DNA of 64,000 nt from Pachyseris speciosa (Eukaryota > Cnidaria > Anthozoa > Scleractinia > Pachyseridae): assembly GCA_016490735.1 (NCBI GenBank), contig JAEMWC010000995.1:200001-264000 (forward strand), read 5' to 3'. Below the pieces are notes generated by a model. The model did not search any database and was not told the DNA's origin. It worked only from the letters and a program-made list of their open reading frames with translations. This document shows positions 42,121 through 53,461 of this stretch, one piece after another. Every line of letters begins with the position of its first letter. The stretch's first letter is position 1. A program made the translations under genes and the position numbers.

Positions 42121-42384
42121 AACTTTAGCTTGCTAACTGCTGTTTTGCCCGGCAAATTTCGAATTTCACGTTTAAACTGATGCGTAAAGAATCTCCACTT
42201 TTCAACAATTGGAGCAAAATTGACATTGAATAATGAAAACATTCAGTCGTATTTAAAGTTTTGTCGCAAACCTTACGAACAATATTTCAGTGTTTCGCAA
42301 ACGGGCTTTGTATGAGCTGCTGTTTTTGTATTTAAATTTCCCTGTTACAATGATTTTGGTTGTCATAACTTACGCGGCTCTCGC

Positions 42385-42640
42385 CGGTTCCAGTACTTTC
42401 TAGCTCTTGTACTTTGATGGATTATTACTACCAATCTTTACAAGCTGTTACTTTTCTGGTGGCATCAAACAAATGTCCAATCATTGGTAAACAAGTTGTG
42501 AACTTTTTTTCTCCTAATAGGCTACCGTGGTAACACTATAACCTGTTGAAAAGACCACTAATTTTGGCTTAGAGAGAAAATAACTAAAAAAACGAGCTCG
42601 GTTACCCCCAATTTATATTGTTGAAAAGTAATAAGCATGT
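42385..42640 (+). repeat. Dispersed repeat, diverged copy 3
   Basis: It shares the AACACTATAACCTGTTG block and surrounding order with 37730-37960. Confidence 0.6.
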
Positions 42641-42877
42641 CAAGACCCAATATTTTGCAAAATTAAAAAAAGAATATAGGAAGGGATACAGAGTCACCTT
42701 GAAGTTTCGAAAATTTACAGTGGTTCTGAATCTGCTCCTACACTTTTTAAGTTGTATTTTATTATGCTATTTATTTCCTAACGATAAAAAGTGGAGGTCA
42801 CCGAGCTAGCTTCTGAATTATTATCGTTTAAAGCTATTAATTTGGGGTGTTTTTAACATGTCAGAGTGTTGTTATGG

Positions 42878-42923
<46 letters not shown>

Positions 42924-43019
42924 GGAGTGAAACACGAAAGTTTGGTTTATCAACGGAGTTGTGTATGGTTTATATACGGAAAATGGAGCTACGCTATTGG
43001 TGGTAACATGGTAACGTGA

Positions 43020-44038
43020 GAAACAGGAATAAATGAATTGAATGAAAAGCGCTCGTTGATACCGTGGGGATTAAGAGTGCCAATTTGAAAGATCAGTTTT
43101 TGCTCGAGATTTTTACGGCTTTCCGTGGTACCTTGATGTAGGGAAAGGCCGGAGATCGACATGTGTTGTTTGGAATGGTTAGGGAGATTAAAATGCCGAG
43201 CGACAGGTTTGGATGCGTCTTTGTCATCTTTCTCAACATCACGAAGATGTTATCGGAATCCGGGTCACCTAGTCGTCTTCCTGTTTCGCCGATGTATAAC
43301 TTTTTGCATAATGTGCAGGTTATGTAATAGATAACATTTGCGGAGGTACACGTGAAACGATCAGTGATCTTAACAGATCGCTTAGGGTCCGATATTTTGT
43401 CAGTGTTTTGAATAAAAGGACAACTTTTGCATCGTGAGCCGCGCATTTAAAAGTGCCAGGTTGTTCAGTTGTTTTGAATGCGCTTTTAACTAGAAAGTTA
43501 CCTACATTTTTGTCGTTTTTGAATGAAATCAGCGGTGGTTCCGAAAAGATTCTAGCAGTTTCTGGATCATTTTGCAGTATCTTATTATTCATTTATTAAG
43601 AATGATGGCTTTAACTGGGTTATTATGCGGGTGAAATGTGAGGGTGAATGGAATTCTGTCATTCTTTTCCTTTTGTGACGTCTGTAGTGCTGACTGTTGA
43701 TCAATCTGCTGAGCGCGGTGATGGCCCGATTGAACCACAGAATCAGGATAGCCACGTTTCTCGAAAAAATGGCACATTTCCTCTGATTTGTTGGAAAAAT
43801 CAGAGTCATCACTACATAGACGTCGAAGTCTAAGAAATTGAGAATAGGGAATGGCGTTTTTGACATGAGATCTAGATGGATGTGAAGATGAATACAACAA
43901 ATAACTGTGAGAATCGGTGGGTTTGTAGTGCACACTGGTACATGAACCGTTGCCGCTGATACAAACTTCGATATCAAGAAGGGCCAGGGAAGTTTCCGAA
44001 ATTTCCCAGATATATTTTAGAGCGATTCTGTCAGTCAC
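43020..44038 (-). pseudogene. Penelope-like element fragment with GIY-YIG domain
   Basis: The minus strand encodes, in order, the post-catalytic RT region (43589-44038: LALLDIEVCISGN, IPYSQFLRLRRLCSD, FFEKRGYP), the linker FSEPPLISFKNDKNVGNFLV (43320-43592), and a GIY-YIG endonuclease region (43093-43446: CKSCPF, then NVIYYITCTLCKKLYIGETG). Frame changes between these pieces make it inactive. The RT active site lies upstream and is missing; the 5' side is cut by the LINE that begins at 44039. Confidence 0.8.
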
Positions 44039-45450
44039 AATAAACTGCTCTTTAAACTGAAATCCTATGGAATTTCTGGTTCGCTATTTGACTGGCTCTC
44101 TGACTATCTCTCTGACCGGAAACAACGTGTGGTTGTTGAGGGTATCTCTTCGGAGCACCTTGATGTTACTTCCGGTGTTTCCCAAGGGAGCATTCTCGGT
44201 CCTCTGCTTTTCTTACTTTATGTGAACGATCTTCCAGACGTTGCTAGTAATTCAACTGTGGCGCTATTTGCTGATGACGGTAAATGCTTTAATATCATTG
44301 AATCATCCTCAGACCATCTTCTCCTCCAGCAAGATCTGAATGCAATGTGTGACTGGTCTCTGTCCTGGCAACTGAAATTTAATACATCAAAGTCTTTCCT
44401 TCTCAGGATTTCTCGTAAACGTTTTCCTTCAACTAGTTCATACTCTCTTGATAACCAGCTTGTCAAAAGTGTGGCATCATATTGATCTAGGTGTGGTAAT
44501 TAGTAATGACCTTAAGTGGTCCCCTCACATCGCGCAATGCATTTCTAAGGCAAACCGCATGCTAGGTTTCCTTCGAAGGAACTGCATGCTAATGACTGAC
44601 ACTCGCTGTCGTCGACTATTATACCTTGCCCTTGTCCGGTCCCATTTATCTTATGGTAGTGAGATCTGGGCACCTCAAGGCTCTTCCGGTGACCTATCTC
44701 TCTTGGAGGGGGTTCAACGGCGTGCTACGAAATTTGTTCTTAAAGATTATGACTCTCCTTACATTCTCCGCCTCAAAAAGCTTAAATTGCTACCGATAAG
44801 CTACTGGCTAGAAATTAAGGATCTTATCTTTTTCTTTAAATGCAAACAGGGCCTGTATGATCTAGATATTTCCTGTTACGTCACGTTTTCTTCTCTTCGT
44901 TCTTCTCGCTCAAGATCAGGTCAGCAAAATCTACTGCAGCCCAACTTCTGCAGGAATACACTCTTCAGAAATTCTTTTTTTAATAGAATTGTCTTTATGT
45001 GGAACAGGCTTCCTCTGTCTATACGTAATTGTCACTTCCATCCTTTAAGAGCCAGATTTACTCTCTCTGCTTTTCTAAGCTGGACACTACTTTCGACACA
45101 GACAGAATGCGCACATGGAAAACTTACTGTTCTAAGTGTCGCTCTTACAATCTGACTTGTTGCTACTGATTACACTCTTTTTTTTCTAATTATATTTCAA
45201 TTAAAAATTATTATATTCGATATGTTAGCTTTCGTATTTCTTATTTGGCTGACCTTTGCATGGGACCTGTGTCCTGTTGGTCAGACCCTCAACCAAGTTG
45301 CTGTTTTATTTCGTATTACATTTTATGTTTTCTTGTTCATGTATCTTGTCACCATAATGTTTTTAAGTTTATTTTTGAATCTTGCATCATTGTAACAGGT
45401 CTTTTGGTTGTAAAGTTAATAAATAAATAAATAAATAAATAAATAGAAAG
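44039..45450 (+). mobile_element. Non-LTR (LINE) element 3' half, RT frameshifted
   Basis: The first frame (44129-44485) has the RT sequence SGVSQGSILGPLLFLLYVND and the catalytic ALFADDGK (F-A-D-D). A frame change at about 44465 leads to the second (44448-45155), with LGVVISNDLKWSPHI, LYLALVRSHLSYGSEIW, LEGVQRRATKFVL and FFNRIVFMWNRLP, typical of the RT C-terminus and post-RT region of CR1/Jockey-type elements. The 3' end is an AATA/AAAT simple repeat at about 45417-45445. It is 5'-truncated, as is usual for LINE insertions. Confidence 0.8.
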
Positions 45451-45469
45451 GAATTAACCGCGGTTATAA

Positions 45470-45516
45470 ATTAATTGATTGTTGATTGATTGATAGATTG
45501 ATTGATTGATTGATTG
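45470..45516. repeat. ATTG microsatellite
   Basis: About ten GATT/ATTG units. Confidence 0.9.
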
Positions 45517-45526
45517 TTATAAATTG

Positions 45527-45625
45527 ACTTCGACGTCTATGTAGTGATGACTCTGATTTTTCCAACAAATCAGAGGAAATGTGCCATTTTTTCGAGAAAC
45601 GTGGCTATCCTGATTCTGTGGTCTA
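45527..45625 (+). mobile_element. Inverted copy of a Penelope-like piece
   Basis: These 99 nt are almost identical to the reverse complement of 43737-43835, so the Penelope-like fragments on the two sides of the LINE face each other. Confidence 0.85.
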
Positions 45626-45639
45626 CCCTTAACCCTTTA

Positions 45640-46289
45640 AGGGTTACCCCACCACCCTGGACTACTTATAATTAATCGCATACAAAATGGCCGACAAAAG
45701 AAAAGTTCAGCCAAGTACTTCGATTCTCCTGTCTGTACTGCCTGTTATTGCTGCTTTCTAGTGTTATGACATACCGTTAATTGTTACCTTATTGCTAGAT
45801 AATGTCAAACACGGCCCTAGTCCAGTCCGTTTATTTTATTTGACCCATGACTCGGTCAAGAAGAAGCTAGAAATATGAAAGGATCTACAGACCTTGCACT
45901 AGAAATATTTTCCTTTTCTGAGGGAGAAGAAAGATTACATCTCCTCGCGTTGTACTCGATCGGCCATGATGACCGTTTGGGTTGTCATGATGAAAAAAGA
46001 AGAAATGTAGAGAGGGTAACCCCCCTGCCAGGGTAACCCTAGCACTTGGGTCACCCTCCCTGCTTATTCTTCCGCTCTTTATTCTCCCGGGCGTCCCCCC
46101 TCTGGCCCCTAGATGAGTCCAATAAAGAAACGATTTTACTTTGAGAATTAAAAGCTGATAAGTTTGTTGTCAGTCTGTGAGTTTACTCAATCATTTACCG
46201 TAACTCCTCTATTATTCCCCCGTCTCAAATAAGGCCTTTTCTCTAATAACCCCCTTTTTCAGAGGAGGAAGTGTTAAGTCCCCCCTCTC
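45640..46289. other. Unassigned sequence
   Basis: Short repeated GGGTAACC/GGTTACCC-like motifs occur at 45640-45655 and 46010-46040. No gene seen. Confidence 0.35.
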
Positions 46290-47095
46290 TTTTAAGAGCA
46301 AGTGCACAGGAAAATCGAGCAAAAGGCGGCCACAGTCGAAAAACTAACCTACCCTCATTTTAAGTCTATAGAGAGGTACTGACGAGTTTACAAACCTCCT
46401 GGGGTTTATTTTCCGAAATACGGTCGATTTTTGGAATTATTTGAGATTTTTGATTTCGCCCGTCTGACGCCTGAAATTAGCCGCCTCACAAGGGAAAATA
46501 GACCGGCCGAAGTAACTGCTTCGGGTAACCAAACATGTCAACCTATCGGAAATCTAACACTTAATTTCTATAAAATGGACATCTAGCATCCTATTTACGA
46601 CAGATTTCCGATTCTGAAGTGTAAAATCAAGCCTGTTAACCGCTTTCTAAATGGCCAGTTGACAAGAGCTCACGAATGCGAAAAATTATAGGCAAAACTG
46701 AAATCGAGCTTGTGGTTATGGGAATCCTCCAAATTGCCCCAAATTTTAGTTTTGAAGTCTCGAGATATAGTGTTTTAACGTACATTAAAATTTTGGTTGG
46801 GTTTTTTAGCGAGCGCTTTAGAATAAGTCGACTAATTTGAAGAAATTTTGCACTAAGTGACCTCAAATTGACCTCAGGGTGTTTGTTTACATTGACTAGT
46901 CGCATCGGTTACATTGAAATGAGCGCTTCATATTAACTAATATTCTCATTCCATATTTCATTTGAGAATGAATTTGACTTACCATTGTATAATAGCGTCG
47001 AATAGCAGCGTGGGTTGTCTTGAAGCGGCAGAATGAAGCCGATAGAGGCTGCAATCGGGTGCAGTTGTTGTCCACACTATTGTAGATCTGATATA
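46290..47095 (+). repeat. 1-kb repeat R, left copy, first part
   Basis: It matches the reverse complement of about 58780-59530 with few differences over some 700 nt (for example GTTTACAAACCTCCTGGGGT). The rest of this copy lies at 55033-55247, beyond the Crypton-bearing insertion. Confidence 0.85.
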
Positions 47096-47123
47096 TAGAG
47101 ATTACTTCATGGTTGGTGAGTGC

Positions 47124-47228
47124 GTACGATTTTTATTCACGAGTTGTGAAGAATCGAAAACGAACGAGTGAGCGCAGCGAACGAGTGAGTTTGCGATTCT
47201 TCACAACGAGTGAATAAAAATCGTACAA
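47124..47228. repeat. Hairpin near left end of insertion
   Basis: GTACGATTTTTATTCACGAG pairs with CTCGTTGTGAA-side complement GTGAATAAAAATCGTAC. Arms are about 40 nt and the centre has repeated GAACGAGTGAG. Confidence 0.85.
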
Positions 47229-47664
47229 GCGAACCAACAATGAGGTAATTTGTTTATTATATATGTACTGAGATATTACAAAATCATGTTAACAACTATC
47301 AATTGCGCGGTGAAATCAACACAAAGACCACAACGAGTTGCGAATGATTTTATTCGAGCACACTGAACGTACAGAACTTCCTACAACATTAAAGTTATTC
47401 AATGACTCTGAAGAAAGTGGAACAAAGTCTACTTTTAAACGATTCTTTAACTTTAAATAACAATGAAAATTTTCAGCTTTAAATATCGCCGTTCAAAACC
47501 GTAACTAAGATATAAAATTTGAAAAAGTTGACTGTTTTGTAAATCTACAGGAGTGCTCAACGACTTCTTTTTCTAAAAAGTATTCTTATCCGTCCACAAA
47601 ACAAATTGACACTAGGGCAGTCACACCTGATTAATAATTAACTTTCGTGGGAAAAAAAGGGCCG

Positions 47665-47845
47665 ATCCTCAGTTCCAGCAAGCGTCAGTATCTAGGATTC
47701 TCAGCCAGCAAGGCAATTTACACAAAACTCAACTCCCAGCCAGGAGAGCTTTCAAACCCTTGTCGTTTACCAGCAAATCGGAGTCAAAAAGATATTCGCC
47801 AGCCAGCAAGTGTGAGAAAAGTTCCCGGTTCCCAGCAAAACGGAA
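47665..47845 (+). repeat. Cluster of CCAGCAAG/CCAGCCAG motifs, left
   Basis: About seven copies of CCAGC[AC]A[AG] or CCAGCCAG occur within 180 nt with irregular spacing. A matching cluster lies at 53215-53400. Confidence 0.7.
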
Positions 47846-48705
47846 ATTTAACTCTAACGTGATTTTAAAAAGTGGACTTAAAGGTTTGTAATTGAAGAAT
47901 TCCCAATAACGTTATTTCTCTCTTTTCCAACCTTGACAAAGCCAGTCTCAAGGCAAATAGGCTGTCATGGTGCACTCAGCTGTATAAATTGGTAGATGCC
48001 ACTACAGTAACGTTTATAATTACAAAGAAAAGGCCTTACTTGTCATTTAATCCTGACAATGAACATCCTCCTCCCTTCGCCGCCAGAGACCTCTGCTCGC
48101 AGGGAACCTCCTCCCTTGGTGAAGCACGCAGTCTGCAAATTTACCCCTTCACAGCGCCTCTCCTTGTGATACATCTGAAAACCCTAATCTCTTCACGATG
48201 GTTCTCCTTTAGGTCGTCTTTCTTAATTTCTACGTTTGTATAATAACAGCAACAAGCAGCAAGTATCCACCCAAAGGCAAGCTTAATTTTCATATTTTCA
48301 GGTATCGTCTGGAAATGGCGAAGCCATTTCAGATGCTGTTTGAAAGTATTGATCTCTAAGAATGCTGCAAACGATTTCTGTACACGGAAACTGTTGATTA
48401 CAGCGACATTGCGCATTCTAGTGAACAAAGGCCTTAAATTGTTCCTTTTGTATTTTTATAAACATGCTGTAATACAACCTTATAATCATGGTATACTTTC
48501 TTATTTTGTCGTTTTTTCAAAACCTCCTGTAAATCTTTAGAAGCAATCTAAATGAGATACGAGTATATAGTATTTTAGGATATACTAAAACAGTGGATAG
48601 CGTTGAAGGAGCGCTCTGATTGGCTAGTCAAACTCCGAATATCCTTTGCTATTTACCTTCGAGCAACTCGCGAGTGTCGTGCTCCCTCGTGTGAATTTCG
48701 AAAAA

Positions 48706-49041
48706 ATGGCGTCCCGGTTTACATCCGTGACAAGCGAAGAAATCATCCAAATTAACAACGAAGCAGTCCCTTAAAACACAAACAAAGCGACTAAATTTGG
48801 TTTGGCCGTGTTTAAAGGTAATGGTTTATGTTTTTAACCTGACGTTTATCGATAAAAACCAATGAGAAAGGTTTGTTTAGAAATGCAAATTAATCTTGCG
48901 TAACCTCACTTGTTCACTTGAAAACCAAAGTTGAATGATATTTTCCTACAGAATGGTTTCAAATACAGAGAGAATTTGCAACTCCATGTGAAAAAATGTC
49001 GCCACCAGAACTAAACAAATGTCTTCAGAAATTTTATCTGT
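48706..49041 (+). pseudogene. 5' end of a second Crypton-like (DUF3504-type) gene, broken
   Basis: A first exon (48706-48817) reads MASRFTSVTSEEIIQINNEA, hits an in-frame TAA, and ends at a GTAATG donor. A second exon from 48952 (after CCTACAG) reads EWFQIQREFATPCEKMSPPE then LNKCLQKFYL and a stop. This resembles the N-terminal part of KIAA1958-like proteins derived from Crypton recombinases (inference from pattern). The rest of the gene is not present. Confidence 0.55.
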
Positions 49042-49565
49042 AGTACTAATAAATAGTACTATGGATTACCAGGATAGAGTGCCACTAAAATTCGAAAAAT
49101 TCCGCTTTCCTCTCAAAGGCAATGGTTCTAGCTGGAAATATCTACTCCGTTTGAAAAGCGCCATACTCGGATTGCTTTATTCCACTGTTTGCATCTGTTT
49201 TTTCAGAATAATTGCTTTTGCGTTTGTTTGTACGACACTCAACTGAAACCACTCTAGCCTTAGCTTTTTCCATTTATGCATGTCCTACAACTTTCTTGCA
49301 AGTGCGTGTACATACTCTATCACTTCATTTTTTCTTCAAAGGGCTGCGGATGGGGACGAATACAATTCAAAAGAAGTGTCAGTTTTACTTAGGATAACGG
49401 CCGGATTGTCTTGAAAACGTTACTGTTAGTTTATCTCACCCTATTCAGCTAACTTCATCCACTGAGCCATGTTTGAACTACTTTGCGAGTAACTTTCATC
49501 AAGCACTGCCCAGTTCAGTTCAGTTCAGTTCAGCTGTAATTTCCAAACAAACACATCACATCCAC

Positions 49566-50385
49566 ACGAGTGTAGAGTTTTGCAAGATCTTGAAGACGTC
49601 ACAAACACATCCACAGAAGGCAAGAAGTGTAGGGTTTTGCAAGATCTTAAGACGACAAACACATACACACGAGTGTAGAGTTTTGCAAGATCTTAAAGAC
49701 GTCACAAACACATCCACAGAAGACATGAAGTGTAGAGTTTTGCAAGATCTTAAGACCCTCTGACGTCACCAACACATCCACACGAGTGTACAGTTTTGCA
49801 AGATCTTAAAGACGTCACAAACACATCAACAGAAGGCAAGAAGTGTAGAGTTTTGCAAGATCTTAAGACGTCACCAACACATCCACACGAGTGTAGAGTT
49901 TTGCAAGATCTTAAAGACGTCACAAACACATCCACAGAAGGCAAGAAGTGTAGAGTTTTCCAAGATCTTAAGACGTCACAAACACATCCACACGAGTGTA
50001 GAGTTTTGCAAGATCTTAAAGACGTCACAAACACATCCACAGAAGGCAAGAAGTGTAGAGTTTTGCAAGATCTTAAGACGTCACAAACACATCCACACGA
50101 ATGTAGAGTTTTGCAAGATCTTAAAGACGTCACAAACACATCCACAGAAGGCAAGAAGTGTAGAGTTTTGCAAGATCTTAAGACGTCACCAACACATCCA
50201 CACGAGTGTAGAGTTTTGCAAGATCTTAAAGACGTCACAAACAGAAGGCAAGAAGTGTAGAGTTTTGCAAGATCTCAAGACGTCACAAACATATTCACAC
50301 GAATGTAGAGTTTTGCAAGATCGTAAGGCGTCACAAACACACCCACACGAGTGTGGAGTTTTGCAAGATCAGCTAGCAAGATCAT
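49566..50385. repeat. Minisatellite, 105-bp higher-order unit of 48 + 57 bp
   Basis: Two related monomers alternate, each with GTAGAGTTTTGCAAGATCTT and an AAGACGTCAC core. Because 105 is a multiple of three, long frames stay open on both strands (154 and 162 codons). These are repeat byproducts, not genes. The last copies (from about 50240) are more degenerate. Confidence 0.95.
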
Positions 50386-50389
50386 AAGG

Positions 50390-52636
50390 CGTGACATCCA
50401 CAAAGCGGTTTGAGTTATACAAGGTGCAGGAGTTAAGATTTGGTCTATGCTATAGTACGCCCTGCTTTGTTGTTGTTGTTTGTTTGTTTGTTTCGATTGA
50501 AGCCTATAAACAAATTAAACTGCGTTTTCGCATCCGTCATAAAAATTTTCTCTTCCATGTGCGCTTCTCTCATAAAGTTGAAAAGATTCTTCTTCAGGAT
50601 TGTCAAAGTGAAAGCATTTAACTTCCTGGCTTTCATAAGAGAAGCAATTAGTCAAATAATGCTAACAGGAAACAATGATTAATCGTGGCCGTCAGTGTTT
50701 TTATGTTGCCCCTCCTAACGGTGTTTTAATAGGTGTTTTCACAAGTGCGAAAGCTGATATTTCATTTACATAATTTGAGGTGATTCAATACAATCAATAA
50801 GAACAACAAGAATATGACGGAAGACGCAGGAAGCTTGCATGAATATCCTTCTTTTCATCCATGAGTTTATGCGTTTGGTTTACATCCGACGAGGAACCGA
50901 TTTCAAAATATATATCTACATGCAACATTAACTAATATTATCTAAATCATCACTTGAGGACCGAAGAAGGAAGTCCGAAATCAATTGACTGTTTTGATTT
51001 CGGTCAAAGTTCTATTCAAAGAAGCTTCTGAGAAATGCTTCTGTTGAATAGGTCCGTTCCTAAAATTTCTCAAGAAGCACAGAATTAGTACGTGCGTGTA
51101 CTCCTCCAATTTTGGCAGTGACCGCAAGTGACTCCTTATTGGTGGAAATTAATTAAAATGGTAAAGATAGCCGAATTCTATTGTAGTACGCCGACCCGTT
51201 CATTTAACACGAACGAAGAACTGTTTTCAAGGAATTTCCGGAATTTGTGAAGAATTAATTAGATGTTCCTATCGGCTAGAACTGTGTTCCGTTGGGTTAA
51301 ATTATCAGTATATATTTTGCCAAGTTCCGCTTGCCGTCCCAGGAAGGCAGCGACATTTCTCCTGTTTGATCGACAAATGCATACGCACACGAGCTTTCAA
51401 ACGATTAAATCGCCTTTACGGCAGTGGACATCCACATAGCCTCTCTTCTCGTTCACTGTATCCTGATTTGGGAAGGTTGGTTTTCGTGGAGAGGGGAAAC
51501 CGACAACAACACAATTACAATGAACGTGAGAAACGAAATGAAACAATCTCTGAACTCCAAATCTGCTATAATTTAAGAAATAAAAATCTGCTCGAAATGA
51601 ACTCAGAATATTTAATTTGCGAAAACCAGAAATATCTGGCCAGATTATCGAAATGTAATAAAGCAATCTCATCTACCACTGCCGATGTATAAGGTAGGGG
51701 AAAACTGATGTCTGACTGGAATGAGATCGGAGAGAAAGGTCATGAGCAAGACAACGAGTCACAGAAACGAGAGCCTTTTTGTGCTTTTTTTTTATTTTTA
51801 TTTTCTGGTAGTCGGTATAGTCATAATTTCACCATTCGAAATTCCTGAGCCTTTTAATAACATGAGAATTATGGAGTTGGAGAATGATGCACCACTGAAA
51901 ATGCGTTTTACACTGCTGTCAATCAAGTTTCGGAACTCTCGGTCAACTTGTGCGCTGTTTCAAGGGGTTCAACAGGTCATGTTGCTGAGTTTTGATTGGA
52001 GGATTTCGATCCCTTTTGTTTGTTTTACATGTAGCTGTCCGTTATGTTAACGATTGTTGGCAGCATGAAACGAAATGTTCGCATGTTATTGAAAGGCGTA
52101 TTGAATGGTAGTTAAACTTGTTTGGAAGCGCTGCTAAAGTTACTTGGAGAATATAACATTTTTAACCATGAGTATTTCACATTGTAATTCACAGACTTGC
52201 AATTTCGATTTTGGCGTTAGCAATTTTTTAGCACTGACGCAGAAGTGACAAAAGTTCCCCATGACTCACATGTTGGGTTGGTGGCTTGCACTGAATAACC
52301 GCCATGCATGCAAGCATATTTTAGCCATAAAATAATTTATTCTTACCCTGGCTTGTCAGTTAACTGTCTTTTATCAACTCACTGGGTATCAATTAATAGC
52401 TCACCCAGAGGCGCAACAGCGTTGTTGGTCTGAGCTAAATGAAGAAAAAAAAAAAAACAGTATGTAATTTTAGTGAATATGATCAGCGTGTATGATCCAC
52501 TTACAAATTTCCAAAATGCAGTCAGCTGTACAATGATTCGAAACAACTTCCATCCGCCAATTACACTGCTTACATAGCACAAACAAACATTTTGCTGCTC
52601 TATAACTGAAATATCTGAAAATTCGGTTGCTAAGTT
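50390..52636. other. Inside the insertion, no gene seen
   Basis: Open frames at 51366-51692 and 51721-52050 carry no recognisable motif. The second would have an N-terminal hydrophobic segment, but codon and splice support are lacking. Confidence 0.35.
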
Positions 52637-52825
52637 TGCGCGCGATTACCCTGGCTCCAGAGGCCCTTTGAAAAAAATAAATATCTCTGAAAAGCCAAAA
52701 TAAAACGCGAGAGATGTTATTTTTTTCCTCTCGGCGCTTCGCGCCTTGTTGCTGCGGCTTCGCCGCGTAAATTCTCTCCTTCAAAGGAAAAAAATAACCT
52801 CTGGCACCCAGGGTAGCGCGCGATC
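52637..52825. mobile_element. MITE with GCGCGCGATTACCCTGG ends
   Basis: The left end GCGCGCGATTACCCTGGCTC and the right end CACCCAGGGTAGCGCGCGAT are inverted copies with CCAGAGG inside each. The interior has GCGCTTCGCGCC and GCGGCTTCGCCGC hairpins. Confidence 0.85.
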
Positions 52826-53214
52826 TATCATAAACTGGAATTTTCTGCGAGAGAACCTTAAATGATGAATTACATTTCTAACACTTGTACCATCCCGTTA
52901 GCGAAGAAGCGAAACTTACCGTTTTAGAGCAAAATACAGGTACCGATCCCAAAAATGTGTTCCTGAAAACTGCTTATGATTTTACAAGCTCAAAATGAAG
53001 CTCTATACAGGACACACCGCGTGGTTTATGAAAAACGAGACCCTTGTTTTTCACTACAATTGTCATTGACGTAAAAGGGGCGCGGAAGAGGTTATCCAGA
53101 AACAGATGTCATGCTGAATGAACGCGTTTTTGCGTTTATTGTCTTTCCACGGCACAAATGATCGGCGTTGACCAGGCCGCGTGCCCCGTTATACAAACAA
53201 AACACAGGTAATTT

Positions 53215-53400
53215 TTGTCCCAGTAAATTTCCTTTCAAAGTGTCACAGTCAGCCAGGAAGTGGGCGTGGTGTGTTTTTTCCAGCCAACAATTGTTCCAGT
53301 AAAACAGCCTCCAGCAAGCAAAAATTCATAACTAATTCCCAGCAAGTTATTTTTTATGGATACGATAATTCCCAGCCAGCGTCATGCTGCATGCGGAGCG
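53215..53400 (+). repeat. Cluster of CCAGCAAG/CCAGCCAG motifs, right
   Basis: About seven copies of CCAGTAAA, CCAGCAAG, CCAGCCAG and CCAGCCAA lie just beyond the 3' end of the recombinase ORF. Confidence 0.7.
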
Positions 53401-53461
53401 GCTATTTAGTATATTGGCTCCACTGAGCACTCCTGAATCTAATTATAGTAATGCATGCATT

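Noticed and set aside
49750..50260. Long open frames of 154 and 162 codons on both strands
   Set aside because: They are produced by a 105-bp tandem unit divisible by three; the two proteins are simple repeat translations.
49566..50385. CRISPR-like regular repeats
   Set aside because: The repeats are contiguous with no unique spacers, the units alternate 48/57 bp, and the DNA is eukaryotic. It is a minisatellite.
51721..52050. 109-codon frame with a hydrophobic N-terminal segment
   Set aside because: The Phe/Tyr/Leu run comes from a T-rich stretch, and the rest resembles no protein family.
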